Positions 16,737-26,075 of a DNA stretch of 64,000 nucleotides are shown here, one piece after another. The notes beneath the pieces are model-generated. The model was given only the letters and a program-made list of their open reading frames with translations. It had not been told where the DNA came from and did no database searches. How positions within the stretch are numbered: position 1 is the stretch's first letter; each line of letters starts with the position of its first letter. This stretch comes from Aquimarina sp. AU474. GTDB taxonomy: Bacteria > Bacteroidota > Bacteroidia > Flavobacteriales > Flavobacteriaceae. The translations under genes were made by a program, and so were the position numbers. The stretch is taken from assembly GCF_900312815.1 (NCBI RefSeq), contig NZ_OMPE01000006.1, forward strand, positions 62,001-126,000, given 5' to 3'.

Positions 16737-17903
16737 ATGATTATTATAAATAGTATACTTACCTCTTTTTTAGAAACCAGATCCAATACAGAAGAAATTT
16801 GTGCGCCTCTCCAAATAGAGGATTATGTAATTCAGCCTATTGTAGATGTATCTCCTCCAAAATGGCATTTGGGGCATACGACTTGGTTTTTTGAAGAATT
16901 TATTTTATCCAAATATGTCAGTGGTTATAAGCGTTTTCATCCAGAATATGCTTTTGTGTTTAACAGTTATTATGAAAGTGTTGGCAAAAGAGTAGTTCGT
17001 ACTAACCGAGGTAATCTGTCTAGGCCTACTGTAAGTGAGGTCTATGAATATAGAGACTATGTTACCTCACATGTACAGGCATTTCTTGAGGAAAACGACA
17101 ATGATACAATTACTCAATTGATAGAAATTGGGATTCATCATGAAAAACAGCACCAGGAGTTGTTACTCACAGATATTAAATTCATACTAGGCAATAACCC
17201 ATTACTTCCTAAATATAATGAGACCTTTACAGAGAATATCGTTTCAGAAGAGAGGTTAGAGTATATTGTAATGGACGAAGGGATTTATGATATTGGATAT
17301 CAAGGGGATGGTTTCTGTTACGATAATGAATTAGGAAGACATAAGGTGTTGTTACAAGAATATGCTATCTGCAATAAAATGGTGACTAATAAAGAGTACC
17401 TTGATTTTATTATTGATGGAGGTTATCAGGATAGTTTGCTTTGGCATGCTGAAGCTTGGGATTGGATACAAAATGAAAATATACATGCCCCTTTATACTG
17501 GCATAAAATAGATGGTGTTTATAACCAATACACTTTACAAGGCTTAAAAGATTTGAATCTTAGCGCTCCGGTGACACATATATCCTATTATGAAGCATTT
17601 GCTTTCTCACAATGGAAAGGAGAACGGCTCCCTACTGAATTCGAATGGGAAGCTGCTCAATCTCTATTTAAATGGGGATCTAGGTGGGAGTGGACCGAAA
17701 GTGCCTATTTGCCTTATCCTAATTATAGCAAGGCTCCTGGGGCCTTAGGAGAGTATAATGGGAAATTTATGGTCAATCAAAAAGTACTTCGAGGAGGTTC
17801 TGTTGCCACATCTCAAGAACATACTAGACCAACATATCGTAATTTTTTTCACCCTCATTTAAGATGGCAATTCACCGGTTTCCGACTAGTGAAGCAAAAA
17901 TAA
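16737..17903 (+). CDS. egtB: ergothioneine biosynthesis sulfoxide synthase EgtB
   Basis: A 388-residue non-haem iron enzyme that forms the C-S bond between trimethylhistidine (hercynine) and a thiol. The N-terminal DinB-like domain carries the three expected iron ligands: H47 (WHLGHTTWFFEEF) and H135/H139 (HHEKQHQELLLTD). The C-terminal half is the formylglycine-generating-enzyme fold (ISYYEAFAFSQWKGERLPTE, RGGSVATSQEHTRPTYRNFF). A -7 box TAAATTTG at 16697-16704 lies 33 nt before the ATG. egtD follows after 11 nt. Whether the thiol donor is cysteine or gamma-glutamylcysteine cannot be read from sequence; no egtA or egtC homologue is nearby. Confidence 0.92.
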   Translation: MIIINSILTSFLETRSNTEEICAPLQIEDYVIQPIVDVSPPKWHLGHTTWFFEEFILSKYVSGYKRFHPEYAFVFNSYYESVGKRVVRTNRGNLSRPTVSEVYEYRDYVTSHVQAFLEENDNDTITQLIEIGIHHEKQHQELLLTDIKFILGNNPLLPKYNETFTENIVSEERLEYIVMDEGIYDIGYQGDGFCYDNELGRHKVLLQEYAICNKMVTNKEYLDFIIDGGYQDSLLWHAEAWDWIQNENIHAPLYWHKIDGVYNQYTLQGLKDLNLSAPVTHISYYEAFAFSQWKGERLPTEFEWEAAQSLFKWGSRWEWTESAYLPYPNYSKAPGALGEYNGKFMVNQKVLRGGSVATSQEHTRPTYRNFFHPHLRWQFTGFRLVKQK

Positions 17904-17914
17904 TTTAACTTTTT

Positions 17915-18886
17915 ATGAACTCCAAAGATCAAAAAGTACTAGTTTCTACTTTCGAAAAGGAAGTATATGAAGGATTAACAGCGTTCCCAAAATATTTATC
18001 GTCAAAATACTTTTATGACGAAGTGGGGGATAAGCTTTTTCAACAAATAATGGCTTTGCCAGAATATTATCTTACACGAACAGAGTATGAGATATTCGCA
18101 ACTCATAGCACAGAGATTGTGCGAAGTTTTGATAAGCAAAAGCAGGGTTTTGATTTAATTGAGTTGGGTGCGGGAGATGGTAAGAAAACCAAAATTTTGT
18201 TGAAAGATCTTCTGCAACAAGGGCTCGATTTTGGCTATATGCCCATAGATATAAGTCAAAATGCGGTAGATGGTCTTGTAAATACATTACAAAATGAGAT
18301 GCCCGATGTGTTCGTGCAAGGGCAGGTAGGTGAATATTTTGAGGTACTAGATCGTTTAAAACAATTAAGTACTCGTAAAAAAGTGGTTATGGTTCTTGGA
18401 TCTAATATTGGTAATTTATTGCACTCTAGAGCGATTCAGTTTTTAAAAAAATTATGCAATGCAATGAACCAAGATGATCTTATTTTTATGGGGTTTGATC
18501 AAAAGAAACATCCGCAGAAAGTTTTAGATGCTTATAACGACAAAACAGGAGTGACAGCAGCTTTTAATAAAAATGTGTTAACGCGAATAAACAAAGAACT
18601 TGATGGAAATTTTAATCTCGATAAGTTTATGCATTGGGAAACATATGATCCCGAAAGTGGCACAGCTAAAAGCTATTTGGTAAGTACAGAAAAACAAACT
18701 GTAGATATTAACCAGTTATCATTAGAAGTACATTTTGAAGCATGGGAGAGTATTCATACCGAAATTTCTCAAAAATATGATGATGATATTGTAAAATGGT
18801 TAGCTAAAGAATCTGGTTTGAAGATTATAAATGCATTTTCAGATGCTAATCAAGACTATAAAAACTATCTACTTGCCAAAGCTTAA
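17915..18886 (+). CDS. egtD: L-histidine N-alpha-methyltransferase EgtD
   Basis: A 323-residue SAM-dependent enzyme that trimethylates histidine to hercynine, the first step of ergothioneine synthesis. The SAM-binding motif is FDLIELGAGDGKKTKILL. The N-terminal KYFYDEVGDKLFQQIMALPE and GSNIGNLLHSRA segments are characteristic of EgtD. Length is normal. It lies between egtB and a DUF427 gene in one operon. Confidence 0.95.
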   Translation: MNSKDQKVLVSTFEKEVYEGLTAFPKYLSSKYFYDEVGDKLFQQIMALPEYYLTRTEYEIFATHSTEIVRSFDKQKQGFDLIELGAGDGKKTKILLKDLLQQGLDFGYMPIDISQNAVDGLVNTLQNEMPDVFVQGQVGEYFEVLDRLKQLSTRKKVVMVLGSNIGNLLHSRAIQFLKKLCNAMNQDDLIFMGFDQKKHPQKVLDAYNDKTGVTAAFNKNVLTRINKELDGNFNLDKFMHWETYDPESGTAKSYLVSTEKQTVDINQLSLEVHFEAWESIHTEISQKYDDDIVKWLAKESGLKIINAFSDANQDYKNYLLAKA

Positions 18887-18919
18887 TGTAATACGTAATA
18901 ACTCTAAATTATAAACAAA

Positions 18920-19201
18920 ATGAAAGCAATTTGGAATGGTCAAGTTATAGCAGAAAGTAATGACACCAAAGTGATTGAGAATAACCATTATTTTCCACCA
19001 GAGGCTATAAAAAAAGAATTTTTTAAATCAAGCGCAACGCATAGTAACTGTCCTTGGAAAGGGGTGGCATCATATTACTCGATTGAGGTAGATGGAAAAG
19101 AAAATCAAGATGCGGCATGGTATTATCCTGAAACCAGCGACTTGGCAAAACAGATTAAAGGATATGTAGCATTTTGGAAAGGTGTTGAGGTTACAGAATA
19201 A
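18920..19201 (+). CDS. DUF427 domain protein
   Basis: A 93-residue small protein covering one DUF427 domain: MKAIWNGQVIAESNDTKVIE, then CPWKGVASYYSIEVDGKE, then DAAWYYPETSDLA. The fold is a compact beta barrel. The biochemical role of the family is not known to me, but it often travels with egtB and egtD. Here it is the third gene of that cluster, 33 nt after egtD. Confidence 0.88.
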   Translation: MKAIWNGQVIAESNDTKVIENNHYFPPEAIKKEFFKSSATHSNCPWKGVASYYSIEVDGKENQDAAWYYPETSDLAKQIKGYVAFWKGVEVTE

Positions 19202-19239
19202 AAAGTAACCCCAACAACACTATGTATTTGTTTGAAATG

Positions 19240-20184
19240 TTAATGTCTTTCTAGAACTCTTATAACAGTAGGTGATAATTCATTACTGTTACCGGAGTTG
19301 GCAACGCAATTAATATATATATTTTCTCCATCGGGGCTAAATGCCAAATCATTAGGAGTTCGTAATCCCGAAGTGTTGGCATCACCGTCAGTATTTGTGG
19401 AACTGCCATCCCCAGCAATTACCTCAACAGAGCTTCCGTCTAAGCTTACTTTGAAAATTTGACCTAAGGAGGCGGCTGTAAGGTATAATTCTCCGTAAAA
19501 GGATGTGATATGAGCATTGCCTGTTGATGTAGGTATTGTAGTGAGTATGGAGACTTCGCCAGTAGTATCTACTTCTAATACATTACCATCATTAAAGTTT
19601 ACTACATAGAGACTACCTGTATCTTTTACCCAAGTTATTCCGTTTGCACATGCAAAATTGGAACTTGACGCAAATACTTCGGCTTCTCCATTTTGAGTAA
19701 GTTTTGTGATTGTACCATTAGCACAACTTAATACATATATAATTCCAGTGTCATCGATAGTGATTCCGGTAGGTAGAGGTACTTCCTGTGTGAAGAGTTC
19801 ACTGTTTCCTTCAGGATCAATTTTAAACACTTTACTTGATCCAAAATTGGATTGATATAAATTCCCCATACTATCAAAATGATTTCCAGTAAGTCCTGAT
19901 GGCTCAAGACTAGCAAAAAGTTCGGAAGTGCCATCTTCAGGGTCAATTTTAAAAATGTCCGACCCATTAATATTGGCTAAACCAACTCCAAAATCTGCAG
20001 CATAAATATTACCATAAGTGTCTACGTCTAGTCCCCCGGTACCAATTGGTAACGTCACAAGGGTGGATAGGGTGTACTCATCAGACGGATAAGGTGTGCC
20101 ATCATCATCAGATATAAAATCGTCAAATTTGCACGAACAAAATAAGATTGAAATAATCAATAAAAATGCAGTAAATGTTTTCAT
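19240..20184 (-). CDS. SMP-30/NHL-like beta-propeller lipoprotein
   Basis: A 314-residue protein with a lipoprotein signal peptide: ISILFCSCKFDD, with the likely lipidated Cys at about residue 17-19. The mature part has repeated blades (GLDVDTYGNIYAADFG, TGITIDDTGIIYVLSCANG, NDLAFSPDGENIYINCV), as in SMP-30/gluconolactonase-like and NHL propellers. The active-site metal residues of gluconolactonase are not obvious. It is probably anchored to a membrane facing the periplasm. Its substrate is unknown. Confidence 0.82.
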   Translation of the reverse strand: MKTFTAFLLIISILFCSCKFDDFISDDDGTPYPSDEYTLSTLVTLPIGTGGLDVDTYGNIYAADFGVGLANINGSDIFKIDPEDGTSELFASLEPSGLTGNHFDSMGNLYQSNFGSSKVFKIDPEGNSELFTQEVPLPTGITIDDTGIIYVLSCANGTITKLTQNGEAEVFASSSNFACANGITWVKDTGSLYVVNFNDGNVLEVDTTGEVSILTTIPTSTGNAHITSFYGELYLTAASLGQIFKVSLDGSSVEVIAGDGSSTNTDGDANTSGLRTPNDLAFSPDGENIYINCVANSGNSNELSPTVIRVLERH

Positions 20185-20367
20185 CTTGTCTATTTTTAAA
20201 TTTATGTTGATATAGACAAATGAATATGTATTTTGAAGAAGAATAGTTATCCTTTACAAGCGTTTACTGCTTGCCGATAAAGATTTACATAATTTGATTT
20301 TTGACTTGAAGAATAATAATAAGTTTTGATTTGAAATTCAATGTAAGAGATAGATAAAGAATCTTTT

Positions 20368-21480
20368 TTAGTGAGTAGTTCCTGTGTTATTTTTTTGAAG
20401 TTTATATGCCGAAGGAGTAGTTTTAGTGAATTTTTTGAAAGCTTTATAAAATGATACTCTATTGCTAAAACCACTAGAATATAAAATTTCAGTCATATTT
20501 AAATTATCTTCTTCTAATAGCATTTTTTTGGCTTCTTCGATTCTATATTGATTAATAAAATCAAAAAAACTCGAATCTAAGTTTTCATTAATTACTTGAG
20601 ACATATGATGTCTCGAAATATTTAATTCTTTGGCTAAATCATCAAGTCTCAAATCATGATTTAGATGTGGTTTTTCCTGTTTCATGAAATCCAATAATCG
20701 GGATTTTAATTCTGTAGAATGTTTTGTAGTAAGTCCAGTCTTGCGATACTTTTTAAACGGAATAATTTTATCCATCGATAATCCATCAAAAACCTGAGGT
20801 TGTAAAAAAGCAAAATATGAAAGTAATCCTGTAAAGAACATCATAGAAAAACCAATAAAATAATCCGACCCTTGTTTTAATATATTAAAATAGACTAAAA
20901 CGAAGTATGAAGAAAAAGAAAGTACATAACCGCAAAAAGAATAGCTTAACCAACTTAACCATCTATAATTATTAAAACTTTTGATGATAAACCTAAATGA
21001 AAAAAAAAGTTGACTACAGTAAAACAACATTAAAGCAATTATAATTTGAATAAAATACTGCGTGTAGAAATATGAAAAATATCGAATTTCCCCATTTATG
21101 AGAACTTCTATTTTTTCCTGGGCAGAGAGAAAGTAGAATGGAGAGTAATTAATTAAAACATATGCCAGCGGTATAAAATGAAGAAAATCAATACTTCTAA
21201 ATTTATTTTTGTACAATAGTCTTCTCAAGTATAAGTACAATATAGGGCCATATAAAACCCAGGGTATCCTATTTGTAAAACTTAAATGTATAAATTGATA
21301 TGAATTTAAAAGATTGGACCAGTACAAAACATTGTATACGATATTGTAGCTAAATAGTAGGATGTAAATGCCTAAAAGTACATTAGCTACTCGATCACCT
21401 TTCTTTTTCATAAAAAATAGGATAGCAAAAACAAAAGCCTGAAAAGCGAAAAACAGAAAAATTGTCTCCAATAAATTCAT
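20368..21480 (-). CDS. AraC-type regulator with N-terminal membrane sensor domain
   Basis: A 370-residue protein. About residues 1-235 contain six to seven hydrophobic helices. The C-terminal 100 residues are an AraC helix-turn-helix (LRLDDLAKELNISRHHMSQV, then MTEILYSSGFSNRVSFYKAF). This places the DNA-binding domain on the cytoplasmic side of a membrane sensor, a layout common in Flavobacteriaceae. The ligand and targets are unknown. A second protein of the same architecture is encoded at 39091-40209; the two match best in the DNA-binding part. Confidence 0.88.
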   Translation of the reverse strand: MNLLETIFLFFAFQAFVFAILFFMKKKGDRVANVLLGIYILLFSYNIVYNVLYWSNLLNSYQFIHLSFTNRIPWVLYGPILYLYLRRLLYKNKFRSIDFLHFIPLAYVLINYSPFYFLSAQEKIEVLINGEIRYFSYFYTQYFIQIIIALMLFYCSQLFFSFRFIIKSFNNYRWLSWLSYSFCGYVLSFSSYFVLVYFNILKQGSDYFIGFSMMFFTGLLSYFAFLQPQVFDGLSMDKIIPFKKYRKTGLTTKHSTELKSRLLDFMKQEKPHLNHDLRLDDLAKELNISRHHMSQVINENLDSSFFDFINQYRIEEAKKMLLEEDNLNMTEILYSSGFSNRVSFYKAFKKFTKTTPSAYKLQKNNTGTTH

Positions 21481-21629
21481 GACTTAAAACTAAGATTATT
21501 AATTTAAATTATTAATAAAATTTAATAATCACAGTAATTTTTATAAATGAAATGTAGGATTAATAACGAAAAATAAAAAGAGAATATGGTTTTCGTTGTA
21601 TATTATTGATATTTCATGAAGAGGTATTT

Positions 21630-21671
21630 AAAAGGTGTTAAAGCAGTAGAACATTCCTTAACACCTTTTTT
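21630..21671 (-). terminator. terminator after the CBM48-like gene
   Basis: A 12-bp stem (21630-21641 with 21658-21669) whose arms contain AAGGTGTTAA. It lies 7 nt past the stop of the minus-strand gene at 21678 and is flanked by T-rich sequence. Confidence 0.7.
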
Positions 21672-21677
21672 GTGTTG

Positions 21678-21974
21678 TTATAATACAAGTAAACTATTAT
21701 CTGCAGAAGCAAAGTCACTCCATTGATAACCATCAGCTTCTTGTTCATTAGTCCATTCCCCATCTACTACATACTTGAACTCAAATTTATTATCTCTAGG
21801 AAGATCCAAGGTACCTTTAAAAGTTCCGTTTTTTAATTTTTTAAGCATTGTTGCTTCGGTATTCCAATTATTGAATTCTCCTGCAACGCATACCGAGGAT
21901 GCATCTTTTGCAGGGACAATAAAAGTAACTTTGCAAATAGGTTTAGTCTTTAAGTATTGTTTGGTTATTGCCAT
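21678..21974 (-). CDS. isoamylase early-set (CBM48/AMPK glycogen-binding-like) protein
   Basis: A 98-residue single-domain protein. It contains KVTFIVPAKDASSVCVAGEF, NNWNTEATMLKKLKNGTFKG and FEFKYVVDGEWTNE, the classic CBM48/early-set pattern of glycogen-binding domains. There is no signal peptide, so it is cytoplasmic. It may bind glucans or act as a free-standing regulator. No glycogen enzyme is nearby. Confidence 0.88.
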   Translation of the reverse strand: MAITKQYLKTKPICKVTFIVPAKDASSVCVAGEFNNWNTEATMLKKLKNGTFKGTLDLPRDNKFEFKYVVDGEWTNEQEADGYQWSDFASADNSLLVL

Positions 21975-22097
21975 AATTTTAGTGTATAATTAATTTTTGG
22001 TTAATAAAATTTAAGTGAAATTACCACAAAACATCAAGACACAAAAGAGTAAACTAGCAGATTTCCAATAATTTAATCAACAATTAACAATTAAATG

Positions 22098-23192
22098 TTA
22101 ACGATAACGATGTAGTAGCTTAAGTAGTTTGTTAATATCCTCTTCGGTATTATAAAAATGTAAACTGATTCTTATACCATTCCCACGAAGAGAAGTGATA
22201 ACATTATTTTCTTTTAAATGATTAAACAATTTTTGATCTCCTTTTATATTAAAAATAGAACTATGTTTTTTGCGTTGTAGCACATCTTGATCTAATAAAT
22301 CAAGTTTAGTTAATTCTTCTTTGGTGTAATCCACAAGATTGGTAATGGTGTGTTCGACAGTACTAATACCAATTTTGGATAAGTATTTTAGAGAATGTTG
22401 TAAACTACCAAAATTGAACATATCCAAATGCCCGCATTCAAATCGTGATTGTAAACTGGTGTATGACTGATCATAATTTGAGTTTTTAGTTTCGATATGA
22501 TAAGGTGAAGGGGTTATTTGATCAAGAATTTGATCGTTAAATAACATAAAACCATTACCATAGCCTCCTAATAACCATTTGTACCCACTGCATCCCAAGA
22601 TATCTATACCCGAAGTTTTAAAATCAAAAGCTTGCGTACCACAAAATTGTGTTGCATCTGCTATGATAAGCATATTTGGGTGATTGATTTTTAACTGTTT
22701 AATGAAATTAAGATCTATAGCAATACCATTAATATATTGGATAATACTAAAAGCAAATATGTCGGGTTTGTGGTGTTGTACTACATATTCAATATTCTGT
22801 TCTAAAGAACCATCTACTTGCGCATAACATACATCAAAACCTTTACTGGTTACTGAAAAATTAATCGAAGGATAATCTTGTTCAAGCAGCAATACCTTTT
22901 GTTCTTTTGAAAATCCATTTAATATAGTGTTAAAACCAATTGAAAAATTAGGACTTAGAATAGTATTTTCGCTTGAGTTTCCGAAAAAATTTGCGATAGT
23001 TTTACGAACAGATCTTAAGAATTGTTGTTGAGAATCTCTGAATATACTTCCTCCAATCAAAAAGTCCAGATCATGTTCTTGTCTGTAATCCAAAAGTGTA
23101 TTATAGAGCAATCCAGATGAAGCAGTATTTAAATATGTATTTTGACTTAAAACAGGAAATTCGTTTCTTAAATTCTTCATAAGTAATTTCAT
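22098..23192 (-). CDS. class V-fold PLP-dependent aminotransferase-like enzyme
   Basis: A 364-residue PLP enzyme of the class V aminotransferase/cysteine desulfurase superfamily. The PLP-binding region is IIADATQFCGTQAFDF, then ILGCSGYKWLLGGYGNGFM, with the Schiff-base Lys in GYKW. The substrate cannot be told by eye. The superfamily includes desulfurases, kynureninases and the ergothioneine C-S lyase EgtE, and an egt cluster lies 3 kb upstream. A second ATG at 23180 is a possible start. It is divergent from the 2TM-DHFR gene. Confidence 0.8.
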   Translation of the reverse strand: MKLLMKNLRNEFPVLSQNTYLNTASSGLLYNTLLDYRQEHDLDFLIGGSIFRDSQQQFLRSVRKTIANFFGNSSENTILSPNFSIGFNTILNGFSKEQKVLLLEQDYPSINFSVTSKGFDVCYAQVDGSLEQNIEYVVQHHKPDIFAFSIIQYINGIAIDLNFIKQLKINHPNMLIIADATQFCGTQAFDFKTSGIDILGCSGYKWLLGGYGNGFMLFNDQILDQITPSPYHIETKNSNYDQSYTSLQSRFECGHLDMFNFGSLQHSLKYLSKIGISTVEHTITNLVDYTKEELTKLDLLDQDVLQRKKHSSIFNIKGDQKLFNHLKENNVITSLRGNGIRISLHFYNTEEDINKLLKLLHRYR

Positions 23193-23245
23193 GGCTTTTT
23201 GGTAAAAACTATATCTTTACTTGCCGATACTAAGTTAGCATTAAT

Positions 23246-24190
23246 ATGTTTTTAAAGAAGAAAGAAACTCCACAAATTGATCCGCAACAGCGAGAATTAT
23301 ATGAACATGCTAGAAAAAGAATTATTCAAAAAAAAAGACTATTTCAGCATTTTGTAATTTTTATAGTGGGGGCTGTATTTTTTGCATTACTTAATCTAGT
23401 GTTTGACTATGGAAAAGACATTACTTTTTTTGGTGTAAATTGGTATGTGGTTGCAATTTTGTGTTGGGCATTTCTGTTTATAGTTCACTTTTGTAATGTA
23501 TGGTTGTTTACAACGTTTATGGGGCGAGAGTGGTCTGATAAACAGATGGAAAGATTAATTGCTAAGCAAAAAGAAGAAATTGCATTGATGCAAAAGGATG
23601 TCGATTTAATGTATCCCAAAGATGATCTTATGAAGAAGAAAGAAGGATTTATTAAGGGTAAAACATCTGAAATTGTAGAAGAGTTAAAAGAAAAAGAATC
23701 TAAGAATATGATTACAATGATTGCCGCAGCAGGCGAAAACGATGCTTTAGGAAAAGATAATGATTTAGTATGGCACTTACCAGATGATTTTAAGCGATTT
23801 AAAGACCTCACAACGGGACACCATATTATTATGGGACGTAAAACTTTTGAAACATTTCCTAAATTACTTCCCAATAGAATCCATATTGTTATTTCACGTA
23901 ATGAATCGTATCAGGCAGAAGGTGCCATTGTAGTACATTCGATGAAAGATGCTTTAGATATTGCAAAGAATGATGTTCAACCTTTTATAATAGGAGGAGG
24001 AGAAATTTATAAAATAGGGTTAGCATATGCAGATGCAATAGAGTTAACTAGGGTTCATGGAGATTTTGAAGCTGATGCTTTTTTTCCAGCAATTGATGAA
24101 GAGACTTGGAAGCTCGAAAAAGAAGAGTTTCATGATGTAGATGAAAAACATAAATATTCTTTTACCTATTTGACCTATAAAAAGAAGTAA
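23246..24190 (+). CDS. folA: 2TM domain-dihydrofolate reductase fusion
   Basis: A 314-residue fusion. Residues 1-95 are a 2TM domain with membrane helices at about 34-53 and 65-88. A charged, coiled-coil-like linker spans 95-153. Residues 155-314 are a complete dihydrofolate reductase (MITMIAAAGENDALGK, WHLPDDFKRFKDLT with the acid at D181, GRKTFETFP, FIIGGGEIY). It reduces dihydrofolate to tetrahydrofolate, needed after thymidylate synthase. In related bacteria, as I recall, the 2TM protein and DHFR are usually separate adjacent genes. Here the frame is continuous. The ATG at 23708 could also start a soluble form. The stop overlaps the next start by one base. Confidence 0.9.
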   Translation: MFLKKKETPQIDPQQRELYEHARKRIIQKKRLFQHFVIFIVGAVFFALLNLVFDYGKDITFFGVNWYVVAILCWAFLFIVHFCNVWLFTTFMGREWSDKQMERLIAKQKEEIALMQKDVDLMYPKDDLMKKKEGFIKGKTSEIVEELKEKESKNMITMIAAAGENDALGKDNDLVWHLPDDFKRFKDLTTGHHIIMGRKTFETFPKLLPNRIHIVISRNESYQAEGAIVVHSMKDALDIAKNDVQPFIIGGGEIYKIGLAYADAIELTRVHGDFEADAFFPAIDEETWKLEKEEFHDVDEKHKYSFTYLTYKKK

Positions 24191-25040
24191 TGCTCTCGCC
24201 CGAATTAAAAACTCATTGCGAACAATTACTTTCGGAAAAAATCAACGAAATTATTCCACTATCAGGTGGCGATATTAATCAGGTTTATCTATTACACACA
24301 GAGCGGAAAAAGTTTGTTGTTAAGATAAATAGCGCTTCTACATTTCCTAATATGTTTGAAGCAGAATCCAAAGGGCTTAAGCATTTAAGTCGTTCAAATA
24401 CGTTCAGTATTCCAAGTAGTATGGGGTACGGAGAGATAAATAAAACTGCTTTTTTAATACTAGAATATATTGATTCTAATACGCAATCTAATGATTTTTG
24501 GGAAGTCTTTGGAGAGCATTTAGCAAGTCTTCACCAAACCACTCAACCTTATTTTGGTTTTGAAGAAGATAATTATATAGGTAGCTTAAAACAATATAAT
24601 ACAAAAAAAGCCAGGCTTCAGAATTTTATATTACACAACGCATAGAGCCTCAATTTGGGTTGGCTTTACAAAAAGGTTTTTCTTTCTCTAATATAAAACG
24701 GTTATATAAAAATATTTATGACGAAATCCCCGAAGAGTCTTCAAGTTTAATTCATGGTGATTTATGGAATGGTAATTTTATGATAGATAAAAACGGGATG
24801 CCAGCTTTGATTGATCCGGCCGTGTCATATGCTTCTAGAGAGATGGATATTGCTATGATGCATCTTTTTGGTGGATTTGATCCTATACTGTTTGAAACGT
24901 ATAATGAAACTTACCCATTGGTTAATAATTGGAGAGATCGGTTGCCTTTATGGCAATTGTACTATTTGTTAGTTCATCTTAATTTATTTGGGAGTTCATA
25001 TTATTCAAGGGTAAAGGACGTTGTTGATCGATATGTATAG
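24190..25040 (+). pseudogene. fructosamine kinase family protein, interrupted by a frameshift
   Basis: Two frames together give one kinase of about 283 residues. The first (24190-24645) has the N-lobe: INEIIPLSGGDINQVYLLHT, then VVKINSASTFPNM. The second has LIHGDLWNGNFMID and DPAVSYASREMDIAM, the catalytic and metal loops of the aminoglycoside phosphotransferase-like fold. They join at a run of seven A at 24603-24609; one extra A, or a -1 slip, makes one frame reading TKKSQASEFYITQRIEPQF. The family phosphorylates ketosamines in protein deglycation. It may be a real pseudogene, an assembly error, or a product rescued by slippage on the A run. Confidence 0.85.
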
Positions 25041-25110
25041 GGGTAGAAACTTTAAGACTTTGTAACTTTTAATCCTTACTTTTGTCAAAATTTTAAACAC
25101 ATACTATTAT

Positions 25111-25992
25111 ATGAAAGCATATGTCTTTCCTGGTCAAGGAGCTCAGTTTTCGGGAATGGGTCTAGATCTATACGAAAACTCAGAATTAGCCAAAGAACTT
25201 TTTCATAAGGCGAATGATATTTTAGGTTTTGAGATCACAAAAATTATGTTTGAGGGAACTGTAGATGAACTCAAACAAACCAAAGTAACACAACCAGCTA
25301 TCTTTTTGCACTCGGTGATTCTAAGTAAAGTTTTAGGAGATAGTTTTAAGCCTGATATGGTTGCAGGTCATTCGTTAGGAGAGTTTTCTGCACTCGTAGC
25401 TAATGGAGCCCTTGATTTTGAGGATGCTTTAAGACTCGTTTCTAAAAGAGCATTAGCTATGCAAAAGGCTTGTGAATTGCAACCTTCGACGATGGCTGCT
25501 GTTTTGGGATTAGAAGATGAGGTGGTTGAAAATGTGTGTAAAGAAATAGATGGAGTAGTAGTGGCTGCAAACTATAATTGTCCGGGACAATTAGTGATTT
25601 CGGGTGATGTAGCAGCTATAGAACAAGCGTGCGAAATATTGAAAGAAAAAGGTGCTCGTAGAGCATTGGTGTTACCCGTTGGAGGAGCTTTTCATTCTCC
25701 ATTGATGGAACCTGCACGAGAAGAATTGGCTGCGGCTATAGAAGCTACTAATTTTAATACCCCTAATTGTCCTATATATCAAAACGTAACAACAACTGCG
25801 GTTACGGATGCCGAAGAAATTAAAAAGAATTTGATTTCTCAATTAACAGCACCAGTAAAATGGACGCAGAGTATACAAAATATGATTAAAGATGGAGCAA
25901 CTTCATTTACAGAGGTTGGACCAGGAAAAGTATTATCTGGTTTGGTTAAAAAAGTTGATCGATCTATGGAAACCACTTTGGCATCTATCTAG
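25111..25992 (+). CDS. fabD: malonyl-CoA:ACP transacylase
   Basis: A 293-residue enzyme of fatty acid synthesis that moves malonyl from CoA to acyl carrier protein. It shows FPGQGAQFSGMG at the N-terminus, the nucleophile elbow GHSLGEFSA and the active-site histidine in GGAFHSPLMEPA. Length is normal. A -7 box TACTTTTG at 25077-25084 lies 27 nt before the ATG. A bidirectional terminator separates it from the convergent haloalkane dehalogenase gene. Confidence 0.97.
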   Translation: MKAYVFPGQGAQFSGMGLDLYENSELAKELFHKANDILGFEITKIMFEGTVDELKQTKVTQPAIFLHSVILSKVLGDSFKPDMVAGHSLGEFSALVANGALDFEDALRLVSKRALAMQKACELQPSTMAAVLGLEDEVVENVCKEIDGVVVAANYNCPGQLVISGDVAAIEQACEILKEKGARRALVLPVGGAFHSPLMEPAREELAAAIEATNFNTPNCPIYQNVTTTAVTDAEEIKKNLISQLTAPVKWTQSIQNMIKDGATSFTEVGPGKVLSGLVKKVDRSMETTLASI

Positions 25993-26015
25993 TAAGACCA
26001 AAATTATTTATTATA

Positions 26016-26049
26016 AAAACCCTCAAAAATGTCAATTTTTGAGGGTTTT
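26016..26049. terminator. bidirectional terminator between fabD and the dehalogenase gene
   Basis: A perfect 15-bp stem (26016-26030 with 26035-26049) with a 4-nt loop. It is A-rich on the left arm and T-rich on the right, so it can serve both convergent genes. Confidence 0.85.
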
Positions 26050-26075
26050 ATTTGTTTTATAATGCACGATAATTT

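Noticed and set aside
20247..20474. 75-codon minus-strand reading frame
   Set aside because: It overlaps the C-terminal end of the AraC-type gene in another frame and extends into low-complexity intergenic sequence. No family resemblance.
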